Shown piece by piece: positions 1 through 10,235 of a stretch of DNA of 64,000 bases. The position numbers and the translations under genes are program-made. The stretch is from Tolypeutes matacus (taxonomy: Eukaryota; Chordata; Mammalia; Cingulata; Chlamyphoridae). Location of the stretch: positions 33,125,161-33,189,160 of the forward strand of contig JAKSZT010053883.1 in assembly GCA_026826555.1 (NCBI GenBank). Direction: 5' to 3'. A model generated the notes under the pieces. It was not told where the DNA came from and searched no databases. It saw only the letters and a program-made list of their open reading frames with translations. Positions within the stretch are counted from its first letter, which is position 1. The number at the start of each line of letters is the position of its first letter.

Positions 1-253
1 GAGAATTACTTTTTAAGCAGCCAGTTCATTGTGAATATTTCCAAATCATGACAGCTTTTACTTTCTTTTTTTTTTTCCCCACCCTTTTCATTGTTATAAA
101 ATACATAAATTGTATCATGTGTACAGCTTAATTTACTTTCTATATAACTTTGAAACTGTGGAAACTAGAAAGCCAGTATGTGGAAGAAGGATCAGCACAC
201 TATAAAGTAGCACCTAATTACAGATTCAGTCAAAAACAAACTCTCAGCCATAC

Positions 254-280
254 CATGTTGTCGATAGCTGCTGCAGCATC
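254..280 (-). CDS. PPIE: PPIE-like exon 4 (27 nt)
   Basis: This microexon encodes nine residues, DAAAAIDNM, which follow FELAE in cyclophilin E. The acceptor (ttcttgacag) and donor (gtatgg) flank it exactly and phase 0 is kept on both sides. The acceptor's pyrimidine tract borders a retroposon insertion (301-515), so the branch point has probably been replaced. Confidence 0.8.
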
Positions 281-300
281 CTGTCAAGAAAATACAAAGA

Positions 301-515
301 GGTAATCTAAGCACCTCTTAAAATATATGTATATATATATATATATATATAAATAACGTTTTTGTAAGCAAATACACATATATGCATATATATTTATATA
401 TCATTTTGCAAATGTTTGTATGTATTGTGAGAATTTTGATTTTTACCCATAATAAAAAATAAAAATAAAAAAAATAAATAAAGATATTTACTCTTCCAAT
501 CGCAAAAAAAAAAAA
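301..515 (+). mobile_element. A-tailed retroposon copy of an unclassified family, in PPIE-like intron 3
   Basis: This 215-bp insert is flanked by a perfect 15-bp TSD (aagaaaatacaaaga at 286-300 and 516-530) and ends in a poly(A) run, so it moved by L1-type target-primed reverse transcription. Its first 110 bp or so, including a (TA)n tract, match 55587-55695 inside another insert almost base for base. It holds no coding potential. The family is not one I can name. Confidence 0.8.
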
Positions 516-872
516 AAGAAAATACAAAGAAAAAGTTCATGCCTGCAGTTCAACTCCTCTTGTAGTTAGTGCTCAATTAAAAAATCAGTAGCACAAGCAC
601 AGGATAAAGGTGTTTTTCCTTCCTACCTACCTAGATAGTATTTAACAAAGAGCATGTTCTTACTAATTGTCTATTAAAGCCTGTGGTGTAAAGACATGCA
701 CTCTGGTTACCTTTCCTCTACATCTGACTAAATGGAGTTTCTTTCAACCATCATTCCCTGTCTCTCTACAACTGCCACCATGCCTAGAAACCCATTCAAA
801 GGGAGTGTGGCACCTGTTGTAACCATTAACAATGAATGACACTGGTCAAATACTAAATAGGGAAAACTTTAC

Positions 873-916
873 CTCTGCCAATTCAAATTCAACAAAAGCA
901 AATCCTCGGTGCTTTT
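873..916 (-). CDS. PPIE: PPIE-like exon 3 (44 nt)
   Basis: Encodes the RNP1 part of the RRM (EKHRGFAFVEFELAE with the split first codon). Acceptor ttttatag and donor gtaaag are canonical. Two bases complete the Glu codon begun in exon 2, then 14 codons follow. Confidence 0.85.
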
Positions 917-2264
917 CTATAAAAACAGAAATGGATTGTTAATACACAGGGCAATAAAAAGAAACATGTCATATCCAGATGCTATTTAGAAAGCAAAAAT
1001 CTGAGTTTTAGATTTTTCTTGGTTTATTCAAGTTTTCCAGAAATATTAAAGTCATTTTTTATTTTTAAATACAGCTAAGTAATGAGTTTTAAACTCTGAT
1101 GTTTCCAATTCTGCCACTATAGAATTTAAACTTTAACTTATTTTTATAAGCATTTTGTTAACCTTTATTTGCAAGACTTAAAGAGAAAAAGTTGTTTATC
1201 AATTATTCATTACAACTGAACATCTACTGTGTATAGAGCTCTGACCTCTCTAATGAATGAAGTGAATATTAAAGACAGCAGTCTTTGTACTCAGGAAAAA
1301 GCTAACTTAGCTGTGGGAGATCAAGAGCAATAGGAGTTACCAGGTTACATAACTCAGTGATAGAAGAGCCTAACAAGCTAGTCTTACCATTTTACTTAAG
1401 ATTTGAAGAACTGAAGGCTCAGTTAAGTGCCACACAAAGTCAGTGGCAGAGCTGGAGTCTAAAACTCCAATCTTGGGAAGCGGCTGTGGCTCAATCAGTA
1501 GGGCTCCCGTTTACCATATGGGAGGCCCCAGGTTCGGTTCCCGGGGCCTCCTGGTGAGGGCAGGCCAGCCCACACGGCGTGGTTAGCTGACCCAGCGAGC
1601 ACAAGCAGCAAGGGGGGGATAAATGAATAAATAAATAAAATCTTTAAAAAAAAAAACAAAAAAAAAAAACTCCAATCTTAGAAAATAGCAAAGGATCAAA
1701 TAAAAACTTGCACCATAACTATGATATCAAGTGAAGAAAAATTCACCCAGGTGAACAGAAACCAAGGCTCCACTGCAAGGGCTGAGCTTCCCTGTTCCTT
1801 TCTGCTATTTAACAGCACAGCTGTCAAGAAGGGAGATCTGGTGTGGTCAGCAGGTATGGTACATCATAGAAATTCTGCTGCCCAATGGGTGATCTGAAAT
1901 AACACCTACACCCTTAAAGATACTTCTAAGATTATCTTCCTAATGATTCTTACTATACAGTTTTTATGTTAAATGAACAGGAATCAAAGTCTCCAAATGG
2001 TTCCAATGTGAAGTTCCAATGGCTCCAACAGAGTGTCGCTCTCTGTAGATTTCAGCCCATAGGCACACCACCATCCTGGGATTCCAGGCCTCAGAACATT
2101 CCTTTTGCATTACCAAGATCTGTCATGTTGACCTAGAGAGCCATGCTCCTGAACATCATTACATACCAGCCATATACAGAATGAACATGGCTTAAAAATT
2201 TTTTCCCCAAGGTCTTTTCCTGGCAACAGGAATCTGAAAGTGAGAAAACAGTGAAAGTACTCAC
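917..2264 (-). other. PPIE-like intron 2
   Basis: AT-rich intron holding one young DAS-type SINE (1475-1665). Apart from that I see nothing recognisable. Confidence 0.7.
1475..1665 (+). mobile_element. DAS-type tRNA-derived SINE, long subtype
   Basis: Complete copy between 14-bp TSDs (aaaactccaatctt at 1461-1474 and 1666-1679). The head is tRNA-like with A-box tggctcaatcag and B-box ggttcggttcc. A short unique region (cacggcgtggttagctgacc) and a (aaat)n-aaaatctt-poly(A) tail follow. Still CpG-bearing, so fairly young. Confidence 0.92.
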
Positions 2265-2363
2265 CAGTTTCATAATCCAGTGGAATCTGAATATCTGTGA
2301 TGTCTCCAAAAGGAATAAAAGCAGCATGAAGAACTTTGTCATCCACCTCCTCTGCCAGGCCAC
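2265..2363 (-). CDS. PPIE: PPIE-like exon 2 (99 nt)
   Basis: Encodes the core of the RRM ([20 protein letters not shown] then [13 protein letters not shown]), the best-matching segment to cyclophilin E. Acceptor tttgcag and donor gtgagtac are strong, and phases fit exons 1 and 3. Confidence 0.9.
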
Positions 2364-2599
2364 CTGCAAAGAAACCAAGCGCCTTCAAAACCAATGTCCT
2401 CCATACTACTGGCACAGCTGCTACAGTGCCCTATTAGCATGACAGCCACATGGGAAGAAGTGGGGAGAGGTCCCTAGTCTTTTGGGTACATGAGTGGACT
2501 TGTGAGGTACACTCCTCTCCCTACCTTTCTTCAGATCCTCATCTAGCCCCTGGTTACTGTGACAGCTTCCTAAATGGATTCACTGACTTCAATTTCTCT

Positions 2600-2890
2600 C
2601 TCCTCTACATAGCCACCATTCTGGGATCACCAGAATGATCCCAAGGTGCATATCTGACTACATTATTTCCCTGCTCAAAATTCTTCAAAAAAAGCCCGAC
2701 TGCCCACAGGATAAAGTCCAAATTCCTCAGCATGGCACACTGACCTTCATAACTTGTGCCCTACCCAGCTCCTCAGCCTCTTTTGTCCTTGCTCCCCCAA
2801 CAGGAACTATGTGCCCCTAAAGCCAGGCTACCGTACACCTCCGGGTTTTTGTTCTTTCTGATCTCCATCCAGAAAACAGGCTTGCTCCCA
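2600..2890 (+). repeat. L2-like LINE fragment
   Basis: Carries the hallmark ctgctcaaaattcttc and caggataaagtccaaattcc blocks of ancient L2. Diverged; lies in PPIE-like intron 1. Confidence 0.6.
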
Positions 2891-3405
2891 CCTTGGCTGT
2901 CTAGCTGACTCCTGATCCTAAACTCAGCTCCGGTCTCACTGCTTCCAGGAAGTTTGCCCTTACCTCTCTGGATGGTGTGATTATTCCCCCAAACCGCTAT
3001 TCCTGTCTTCGTCATCACTGTCCATCATACAATCCCACCACAGCGCTCACCAACCCGCGTTGAGAGGCTGTTTCTATAATTGTCCGGCTATTCTGGACAC
3101 TCCTTCCTCCACTGGACCAGGGCTGAACAGTTTGCGGAATAAATGGGGGCAAGGATTTGAGATATGATCTGAGGCCCCAAAAACAGACCCTATCGCCTCT
3201 CCGGGTTCAGTGTCAGAACGGGAAGGGGCTCTGGGCAGCGTTAGGACCAGCCCAGCCGTTATTAGTCACGTCGCGGGCGCCGCTCACAGGCTGACAGGAG
3301 AAAGCCCCACAGGGGACTGGCTGGCCTGCCCTCCTGCCGCTCCGAACCCCTACTCAATGTGAACCCCACCAGCAAAGACCCCACCTCGCCTCCACTCCTG
3401 CTCAC

Positions 3406-3436
3406 CCACGTAGAGAACCCTCTTGGTGGCAGCCAT
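3406..3436 (-). CDS. PPIE: PPIE-like exon 1, coding part with start codon
   Basis: ATG at 3436 opens MAATKRVLYV, then G split by the donor gtgagc at 3405. Human PPIE starts MATTKRVLYVGG. The ATG lies inside a YY1-type motif (aagatggctgcc), as in many housekeeping CpG-island genes. Confidence 0.88.
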
Positions 3437-3463
3437 CTTGCCCTCCCGCTCTTCCGCCGGAAG
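3428..3463 (-). promoter_or_regulatory. PPIE-like proximal promoter: YY1 and ETS motifs
   Basis: The start codon is embedded in a YY1-like site (caagatggctgcc, 3428-3440). A palindromic ETS/GABP-type motif (cttccgccggaag) sits at 3451-3463, in a CpG-rich block of about 3250-3560. No TATA box is seen, so this looks like a TATA-less housekeeping promoter firing leftwards. Confidence 0.6.
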
Positions 3464-3559
3464 CCGGCGCCTGGTCCCCGCCCCCAGGGCCGCCCCACTC
3501 CCGCCAGCCGGTGTCTGCATGGATTCGCAGCCTGCAACCAGCACAGCCCAGGCCCAGCA

Positions 3560-4440
3560 AAGCTGTTTAGAGCGGAGGCCAAACGAATACGTTACTGGAT
3601 TAACCAAAAATGATATGGAGACAAAAGATGGAGCCGTTAGGAAATAGGGGCACATACTTTTGACTGGGCCTTTAGGACCTCTGAGATGTTATTCAAGATC
3701 TTATAGGAAAGGGGAAACCTGCCAGGAGACGCTAGGAGAGAACATTCCAAGGAAAGGGATTGCATGGGTTAAGGACAGCCTGGCATGCCCAAGGAAAGAA
3801 AGCATGGTTGGAGGGCAAATGTGGCAGCCAGGTCAGTAAGGTTGGTACTGCCCGCTAGCCCGCTTACTCCACTTTGATTAAGGGATCATACAACACTTAA
3901 TCTTACTGTTGCCACGAAGATCTCTCCCCTGATTTTTTCCTCCCCACTGCTACAGAAACCCTGGTTACAGAATATGGGAAACGTGATCTGCTGACCTGCT
4001 TCCAGGATAAACTGTCTGAAAAAGAGGAGCCTAGACAAACCCCAACCAATGTGGCCCAAGGAGGGGCCAGCTAACAAGCCAGGTTCTGCAGATGTCACCC
4101 TATATCCTTGGGCCCTGTGCCAGCAACCCCACTCTGTACCCCACATCTTCCAGAGCCAGACCCCAGATCTGCTCTGACCACACCAGACTTCTGTTTTCTG
4201 TAAATTAGATGGGACTAATATTAAGGCCCCACCGTAATAGATTGTGGTGGGACAGATCATATTTAATGCAGTTCTGCATACCTTGCTAACCAGAAATGAG
4301 CTGCTTATAAGAGCCAGTAAAGATAGTAAACTACACAGAAAAGTTCATTTGACCCTATTCACGTTGCTAAAATTTCTTCCAATAAATCGGGGATTTACAG
4401 GCTATAAATCTGGAATAACATAGGGAAGACAGGGGGTTTT
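3560..4440. other. Spacer between PABPC4 3' end and PPIE-like promoter
   Basis: Single-copy sequence with no gene, repeat or RNA that I recognise. The two genes are transcribed in the same direction, so PABPC4 readthrough would run into the PPIE-like promoter. Confidence 0.5.
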
Positions 4441-4742
4441 ATGGAGGTTTTTTTTCCTTTATTGAGAAACTTAAGACTTGGATACATCAAATAAAACCAA
4501 TTTCTGGGGGGATAAAATCAAAATTCACAATAGAAAAAAAAGTCTACACTGGGCCATAGCAGAACCCAGAGAATATATTCGTATAATTGAAAAACTCCAG
4601 GCGCTTCATAATTGACCTTTTGATACAAAATGACCTATTAAATTTGCAATTTGTGATTCTTGGTGTTGAAGTCCATAGGACAAGGTAGGAAGTCTTCAAA
4701 CCTTGAGCTGAAATCCATGAGGGATTATTTGGCTTTTGAATC
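4440..4742 (-). other. PABPC4: PABPC4 terminal 3'-UTR exon
   Basis: A strong acceptor (tttcttttcag) at 4743 opens a non-coding stretch that ends in an AATAAA signal. The stop codon lies in the preceding exon, so this exon is pure 3' UTR. The matching donor after the stop is probably gtatgtttgg at 5949-5958, just past tagacaaggaaagacc; that part is inferred. Confidence 0.7.
4458..4463 (-). terminator. PABPC4 poly(A) signal AATAAA
   Basis: The minus strand reads ctcaataaaggaaaaaaaac. Cleavage is expected about 15-20 nt further, near 4440. Confidence 0.7.
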
Positions 4743-4842
4743 CTGAAAAGAAAAACACCAACACATGTTAAATACATGAAAGAACTGCTTTTAGGAACAA
4801 ACAATTCAGTGAAATCTCTGCCTCATAAAAGGTACTTAAGAG

Positions 4843-5059
4843 CAGAGTTTTTCAGCAGCAGCGCTACTGACATTTTGGGCAAGATAATTTATTGTGGAAG
4901 ATTGACCTGTGCATTACAAATTGTTTAACAGCATCCCTGGCATCCTCTACCCACTAGAATCCAGTAACACATTCCCAGTTTTGAAAACTAAATATGTCTC
5001 TGGCCATTGCCAAATCTCCCCTGGGGCACAAAAGCATTCCATGGTCAAGAACCACTGAT
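4843..5059 (+). repeat. MER5A-type hAT DNA-transposon remnant (continues at 5302-5315)
   Basis: Recognised by gacattttgggc, agcatccctggc and tctacccactaga, ending agaaccactg, the typical inverted-repeat end. A SINE insertion splits its last bases from the rest. Lies in the last PABPC4 intron. Confidence 0.75.
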
Positions 5060-5225
5060 AAAAAAATAATAATAATAATAATAAAAAAAATTTTTTTTTT
5101 TAAAAGGGACGGATGTGGCTCAAATGGCTAGGCATCCGTCTCCCATATGGAGGGACCCAGGTTCGATGCCTGGGACCTCCTGGTAAAAATAAATACATAC
5201 ATACATACATACATACATACATACA

Positions 5226-5274
<49 letters not shown>

Positions 5275-5301
5275 AATAAAATAAAATAAAATAAAATAAA
5301 A
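5060..5301 (+). mobile_element. DAS-type SINE, short subtype, with long microsatellite tail
   Basis: Flanked by the 13-bp TSD aagaaccactgat (5047-5059 and 5302-5314). The tRNA-like head starts at about 5107 (gggacggatgtggctcaaat). The tail has grown into (atac)n, (aaat)n and (aaaat)n tracts at 5195-5300. The head is preceded by an unusual A/T-rich stretch with (aat)n. Confidence 0.85.
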
Positions 5302-5958
5302 AAGAACCACTGATCAAGATCAGTAAGCCCTAACACATCCCACTTCTGCTGGCCATTCTGTACTCAAAGCTTCTTGGGTGTTCTTGTTTAAGCTTCTAAT
5401 GACAGAGGTTCCTGAAGCCCCTGAGAGGGGGCCATGCCTAGGCCACATCAATGCTTACCTCCACATCAGTTCTTTCCCTTAGCTCATTTGGTCCCTTCTC
5501 TCCTTTTTCCATCTACAGGCACTCACCAGTCCTTGTCAAGAGATCCTAAGTAAGCTTCACTCACCCAAAGCTCTGCAGACATTGGCCATGAACCCCAAAT
5601 CCAAAAGCCGAATTGATCACCCCCATAACTGAGGCATATGCCTCTCCCACTAGATCAAGATGCTGGATGCCAAGGCCTGTGGCTGTTGTGTTCCCAGAGC
5701 TAAGCAGGGGCTGCACACACCCACAGACCTCGTCAACCTCACGCCAGCCCAGGGAGATGATGCTCGTAGAAATGAAAATTTGGGATCTAGATGGGAGAAA
5801 CCTTCATCTACCCATCATTACTCCAGACCAACAAGGTAAGTAAGGTCACCTTCGTGAACAATCTGAGCAGGTGTGCTCTTTGTTCTACCCATACCACCCC
5901 CTTTCTAAGATGTTCATAAACCAAAACCATTCCAGGACAGGAAAACAGCCAAACATAC

Positions 5959-6061
5959 GGTCTTTCCTTGTCTAAGAGGTAGCAGCAGCAACAGCGCCCA
6001 CCTTCTGGGCAGCTTCCTTCTTGGCATGATGAGCCTGTAGAACCGCCACAGCTTCATCCAC
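5959..6061 (-). CDS. PABPC4: PABPC4 exon 14, last coding exon with stop
   Basis: Encodes the last 29 residues ([19 protein letters not shown] then [10 protein letters not shown]) and the TAG stop at 5972-5974, which ends the MLLE domain and the conserved tail. The acceptor is ttctcccag. The coding part runs 5972-6061; the bases to 5959 are the start of the 3' UTR up to the probable donor. Confidence 0.95.
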
Positions 6062-6326
6062 CTGGGAGAAATCACCTGCTGGTCAGTGACGTCCGAGGAG
6101 AGCCCTCTACCCTCCCTGGTGTCCAGCGGCTGATTAGGGCCGACCAGAGCCCACAGTGGAGATGACCCCTGGGCCTCTCCTGGTGCTGTTTTCCCAGATG
6201 CCCACAGATCGCAGGTGATACAGGGTGAGATGGTCACGGAGCCACAGACCTTTCTCTTGGCCCGCCCCTTGTCCTCCTGAGAGGAGCCAGTTAAGTCACC
6301 AGAGCCTGAGCTGAGCGCCAGCTCAC

Positions 6327-6457
6327 CTTGGAGCGGAGAGACTCGGGGGACTCCAGCATGTGCAACAGCTCTGAGTTGTCGATCTCCAGCAGCATCCCCG
6401 TAATCTTTCCAGCCAGATTCGAATGCATTGTCTGGATGAGCGGGAACAAACGTTCTC
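6327..6457 (-). CDS. PABPC4: PABPC4 exon 13 (MLLE domain)
   Basis: Encodes about residues 559-602, including [20 protein letters not shown] and [20 protein letters not shown], the PAM2-binding MLLE core with the KITGMLLE signature intact. Acceptor cttcccacag, donor gtgagc. Confidence 0.97.
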
Positions 6458-6576
6458 CTGTGGGAAGGATATTTCATAAAAAGTCAGGTCAAGCCACAGG
6501 AAAGGAGGGACACTGGTCTCCAGGGCAGTACCAGGTTCTAGCCCCACTTCTGCAAGTCCATGCCATGGGCACTCAC

Positions 6577-6670
6577 CCAGCATCTGCTTCTGTTCCTGGG
6601 GGGGTGCGGCGGCCAGCATGGAGGCAGTCAGGGGCTCCTGGCCCTGCACATGGACTGCAGGCTGTGGTGC
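6577..6670 (-). CDS. PABPC4: PABPC4 exon 12
   Basis: Encodes about residues 528-558 ([31 protein letters not shown]), the end of the linker and the start of the MLLE domain ([20 protein letters not shown]). Acceptor gttctcag, donor gtgagt. Confidence 0.97.
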
Positions 6671-7107
6671 CTGAGAACCAAGAGAGGCAGCAGGTGGGCA
6701 ACAAAGGGAAGGACACTCTTTAGTGATCAAGCACCTGACCATTCAACACCTGAATATCTACTATGTGAAATATGATGTAGTTGTCCTTGTTCTTATCTCA
6801 AGGAACTAATTAGTTTGGGGATTGACGGTTGCAGGGTGAAGAAGAGAATGCTGTGACCTCATAACATAACCAACTATATATAATAAAAACAGCACACTAT
6901 GAGAAGGGAAATGAGTATAATAAAACAAATCTACAAGGGTTTCCTGACATTTCTTTTACCCAAGGTTACCCAAAAATTCAAAGCCAAGACTACAGTGAAC
7001 ATTTGTGTGGCCTTTATCTGAAAATGAAGGTATTGCTTTAGAATTAATTTTTATTAATAGTCACCCGCATTTGTGACTATCAAAACTTTTACAGTTACAA
7101 CCATCAC

Positions 7108-7305
7108 TTTTTTTTTTAAGGCCAGGGATTGAACTCAGGACCTTGGTATGTGGGAAGCTGGTACTCAACCACTGAGCCCCATCGGCTCCCCTCAGTTGGT
7201 TTTTTTGTTTGTTTGCTTGTTGCTTGTTTTTAGGAGGCACCAGGAACCAAACCCTGGACCTCCCATGTGAGAAGCAGGCGCTCAACCACTCAGCCATATC
7301 CACTC
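7108..7305 (-). mobile_element. Dimeric tRNA-derived SINE
   Basis: Two tRNA-like heads in tandem, each with the inverted forms of the B box (gattgaact, gaaccaaacc) and A box (ctgagcc, ctcagcc). They are separated by a T-rich (gttt)n linker and preceded by poly(T). Short TSD-like ends, ccatcac and tcatcac. Lies in PABPC4 intron 11. Confidence 0.8.
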
Positions 7306-8009
7306 TCATCACATTTATTGTACCTTTTACCAAATGTTTTAGGAACATCAACGTGCAATGTCAGTGCCAGGCACAGATATGAAAATAGGGCCTTGTAGAC
7401 GAAGGACACAATTATATAGCCTCAAGTTCCAAGAAATCCCAGAGAACACTGGAGCAGGGGGAGGGTTAAAGAGTAATCTGCTAAGCAGCTTATGGGCCTG
7501 AAGGCTGAATGTGGGTAGCCTACTCCTCCACAGCAAGTTGCTACTGAGCTCTAAAACAAACTGGCTGCATCTTGGCAACCTTTAAGGCACAGCTCCAGAG
7601 ACAGGAAATACCAGTGTAGAAGTTTCTAAAGCTGAACTTCTTTCTCATCTGTACCTCAATGCACCCATCATCTTGCAGGCACCTTAAGATGTGTCAGTGT
7701 CTTAGAAGTTCCAAGGGCTGAGCACATTTATGCCATACAAATAACAAGGAGGGCCTCCTCCTGGGGGCATTTCTAAATATATTGTTATTGGAAAGAACAT
7801 ACAGCAACTTGGATTTTATTTGTGTTTACCTTTTCAAGTCCCTTCTCTCCCAAAAGAACTCCCAAGAGAAGGAGAGTGATTAATTTGCCATGCAGGGCAC
7901 AGCATTCTCACATGGCAGGCAGTTAATACCTCGTGAAGGAATCAAAGTCATCTTTTAAATCTGTGGGAATGGGGCAAAACCTTTCAGCATCCTGCTTGGT
8001 GGCCCTCAC

Positions 8010-8137
8010 CTGCAGAGGCTGTATTGCAGGATGAGGGCTGCGGACGCTGGAGGCATATTTGTATGGTGCAACGGCCCGAGGAGCAGCAGCAGCAACCGCA
8101 GCCCGAGGTGCTAAGTTCTGCACAGCTGTGGGAACAC
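8010..8137 (-). CDS. PABPC4: PABPC4 exon 11
   Basis: Encodes residues 485-527 ([42 protein letters not shown]), the alanine/proline-rich linker typical of PABPC4. Acceptor atttcccaag, donor gtgagggcc. Confidence 0.97.
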
Positions 8138-8231
8138 CTTGGGAAATGAATAAATACAATTAAAGCCCATCAGTCTGGGCAAAGACCCGTAAAATCCCAT
8201 CTTTCCCCTTTCTGTGTGCATCCAATACCAC

Positions 8232-8318
8232 CTCCAGACTGGCAGCTGTCAGTCAGCCCTTGCTGGGCGGCACCAGCCCCACCAAAGTCCATAGCCAAGC
8301 GGTCCGGGCACTCAGACC
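8232..8318 (-). CDS. PABPC4: PABPC4 alternative cassette exon (87 nt)
   Basis: Encodes 29 residues between exons 10 and 11 ([28 protein letters not shown] with flanking glycines), matching the insert of the longer human PABPC4 isoform as I remember it. It starts after tctgttgtag and ends at a weak donor (gtggtatt). Its length is a multiple of three, so including or skipping it keeps the frame (660 or 631 residues). Confidence 0.85.
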
Positions 8319-8797
8319 CTACAACAGACCAGCAAATGCACATCAGTGTTGGCAGCAGATGTCCAACTGGCCACGCCCCACGGAAGAAGAAATTCCAAAG
8401 CACATTCACACAACACATCACACATGGGGCCACTACTGCTACTTAGAAGGATGAGCCAAGCGATAACAACTCTTTCCACATCTCGAAATACAGGACATAT
8501 TCTGTAAGAAAACAGTTTCCTTGAACCTCCCCCTAAAAGAACAAGCTGCCTCCATAGTCATCCAGCTAGCAAGCATCTCCATTTGAGTCACTGATAAGCA
8601 CAGAACATTTAAGTAACAACACTCCTAGAGCTCACATTGCTTCTCTGCACCTAAAATACCTACCTAAGCACAGAGCTGTTACAGAACCAGGACTCAAAAG
8701 AGACAACAGGCCCAACAAACTGACCATCCCAGGGCAGAGCCTAGTTGTCCTGACTCCCTCCACCCCGGGCAATGCTTCTCAAGGACAGTTTGCTCAC

Positions 8798-8917
8798 CGA
8801 CTCTCTGAGCGGTAGTAGGGAGGCCACGAGAGGCCGGAGCATTACCAGTTGGAGCCAGATGGCGAAGAGTTGGACGAGGCCCAGACTGGCGTATAGCACT
8901 TGGCATTCCTTGGAAGC
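8798..8917 (-). CDS. PABPC4: PABPC4 exon 10
   Basis: Encodes residues 445-484 ([39 protein letters not shown]), part of the linker. Acceptor ctttttaccag, donor gtgagca; phase 1 on both sides. Confidence 0.97.
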
Positions 8918-9067
8918 CTGGTAAAAAGAGGTAAAGTGTACATCACTGACAAGCAACATGGACCAGAACTTAGGCAGCACCTGGTAAGAGGTAAGTAGGA
9001 AAAGCAGGCAGGGGAAATGGAGACAGCTCTCCCCTGGGTGATCAAATCATCGTTCCCCACCACCTAC

Positions 9068-9155
9068 CTTGAGGTCTCCCACCTTGTTGCCAGCGTGGAT
9101 TAGGCCTCATCTGTGCTAACTGGTTAGGTGTGTAGTATGGAGGTCTTCCCTGAGC
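9068..9155 (-). CDS. PABPC4: PABPC4 exon 9
   Basis: Encodes residues 416-444 ([29 protein letters not shown]) at the start of the linker. Acceptor gctcttgtag, donor gtaggtgg. Confidence 0.97.
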
Positions 9156-9361
9156 CTACAAGAGCAAATGACACCCAAACCCTTTTAGTTTAAGGATCTG
9201 AAGAGCACTATCTCATCTCACATTACTACCAGGCCCTAAGCTAGTTATTCAGAACAGAGGTTCTCTCAACTGAAAGCTGAGGGGTCAGTTAATGGGGATT
9301 TGACTTACTCTACCTGTCATTGTATGTTTGACCACAGCAAAGTCCTTCCTCATTTTACTTA

Positions 9362-9760
<399 letters not shown>

Positions 9761-9935
9761 CTACAAAACGACACCAGCTATGTAAGAAAAAGGTGTGCAT
9801 ATGTTGAAGAGCTGGACGGCTCAAGATGTCTATTCAGAAGAGCCAAAAAATCTGGGTTCTGCTTCACAACAGAGGTTCTCAACCTTGGCCACACCCCCAA
9901 CCACCTCTGAGGGCAAAAACCAGGCATTTTCTTTT

Positions 9936-10018
9936 TTACCGGGAGGTCCCAGGGATCGAACCTGGGTCCCTCCATATGGGAGACGGACGCCCAACCATTT
10001 GAGCCACATCCATCCTCC
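9936..10018 (-). mobile_element. Short DAS-type SINE head without a long tail
   Basis: Flanked by a perfect 16-bp TSD (ccaggcattttctttt, 9920-9935 and 10019-10034). The insert is 83 bp, just the tRNA-like head (tggctcaaatgg, ggttcgatccc on the minus strand). It split an older MER-type repeat in PABPC4 intron 7. Confidence 0.88.
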
Positions 10019-10235
10019 CCAGGCATTTTCTTTTATACCCTAGGTGATTCTAAGATTCCCAGGTACTACTGGCATGGTTAACGGCAGAAGCAGGAACCCA
10101 AAGAAGTTTTCCAAAACCTAGAAGCTACCCCCAGGCACTGAGATGACACTGACAGCAGTGTCAAGCAACCTGTAGAACTCATCTGCTCTGAGACCTTGCT
10201 GAACACACTTCCTAAGCTGTTAGAAAGGTCACAAT

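Larger units (their letters stand above)
1..3470 (-). other. PPIE: PPIE-like gene, 5' part (exons 1-4); continues beyond the left edge
   Basis: Cyclophilin E (CYP33) joins an N-terminal RRM to a C-terminal peptidyl-prolyl isomerase domain. The family acts in the nucleus, in spliceosomes and with MLL/KMT2A. Four minus-strand exons (3406-3436, 2265-2363, 873-916, 254-280) join in frame and match the human PPIE RRM almost residue for residue. They start MAATKRVLYVG, run through the RNP2-like start, LDYET and RGFAFVEF (RNP1), and end DAAAAIDNM. All introns are GT-AG and no stop or frameshift is seen. The isomerase domain would lie off the window. The gene lies head-to-tail about 1 kb downstream of PABPC4, where human has PPIEL. 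The symbol names the family: whether this is the sole PPIE gene or a PPIE-like paralogue cannot be decided here. Confidence 0.85.

Noticed and set aside
5195..5300. Tandem (atac)n/(aaat)n array as an independent satellite
   Set aside because: It is the expanded tail of a SINE, bounded by that SINE's TSD.
6328..6723. 131-codon plus-strand frame
   Set aside because: Antisense shadow of PABPC4 exons 12 and 13.
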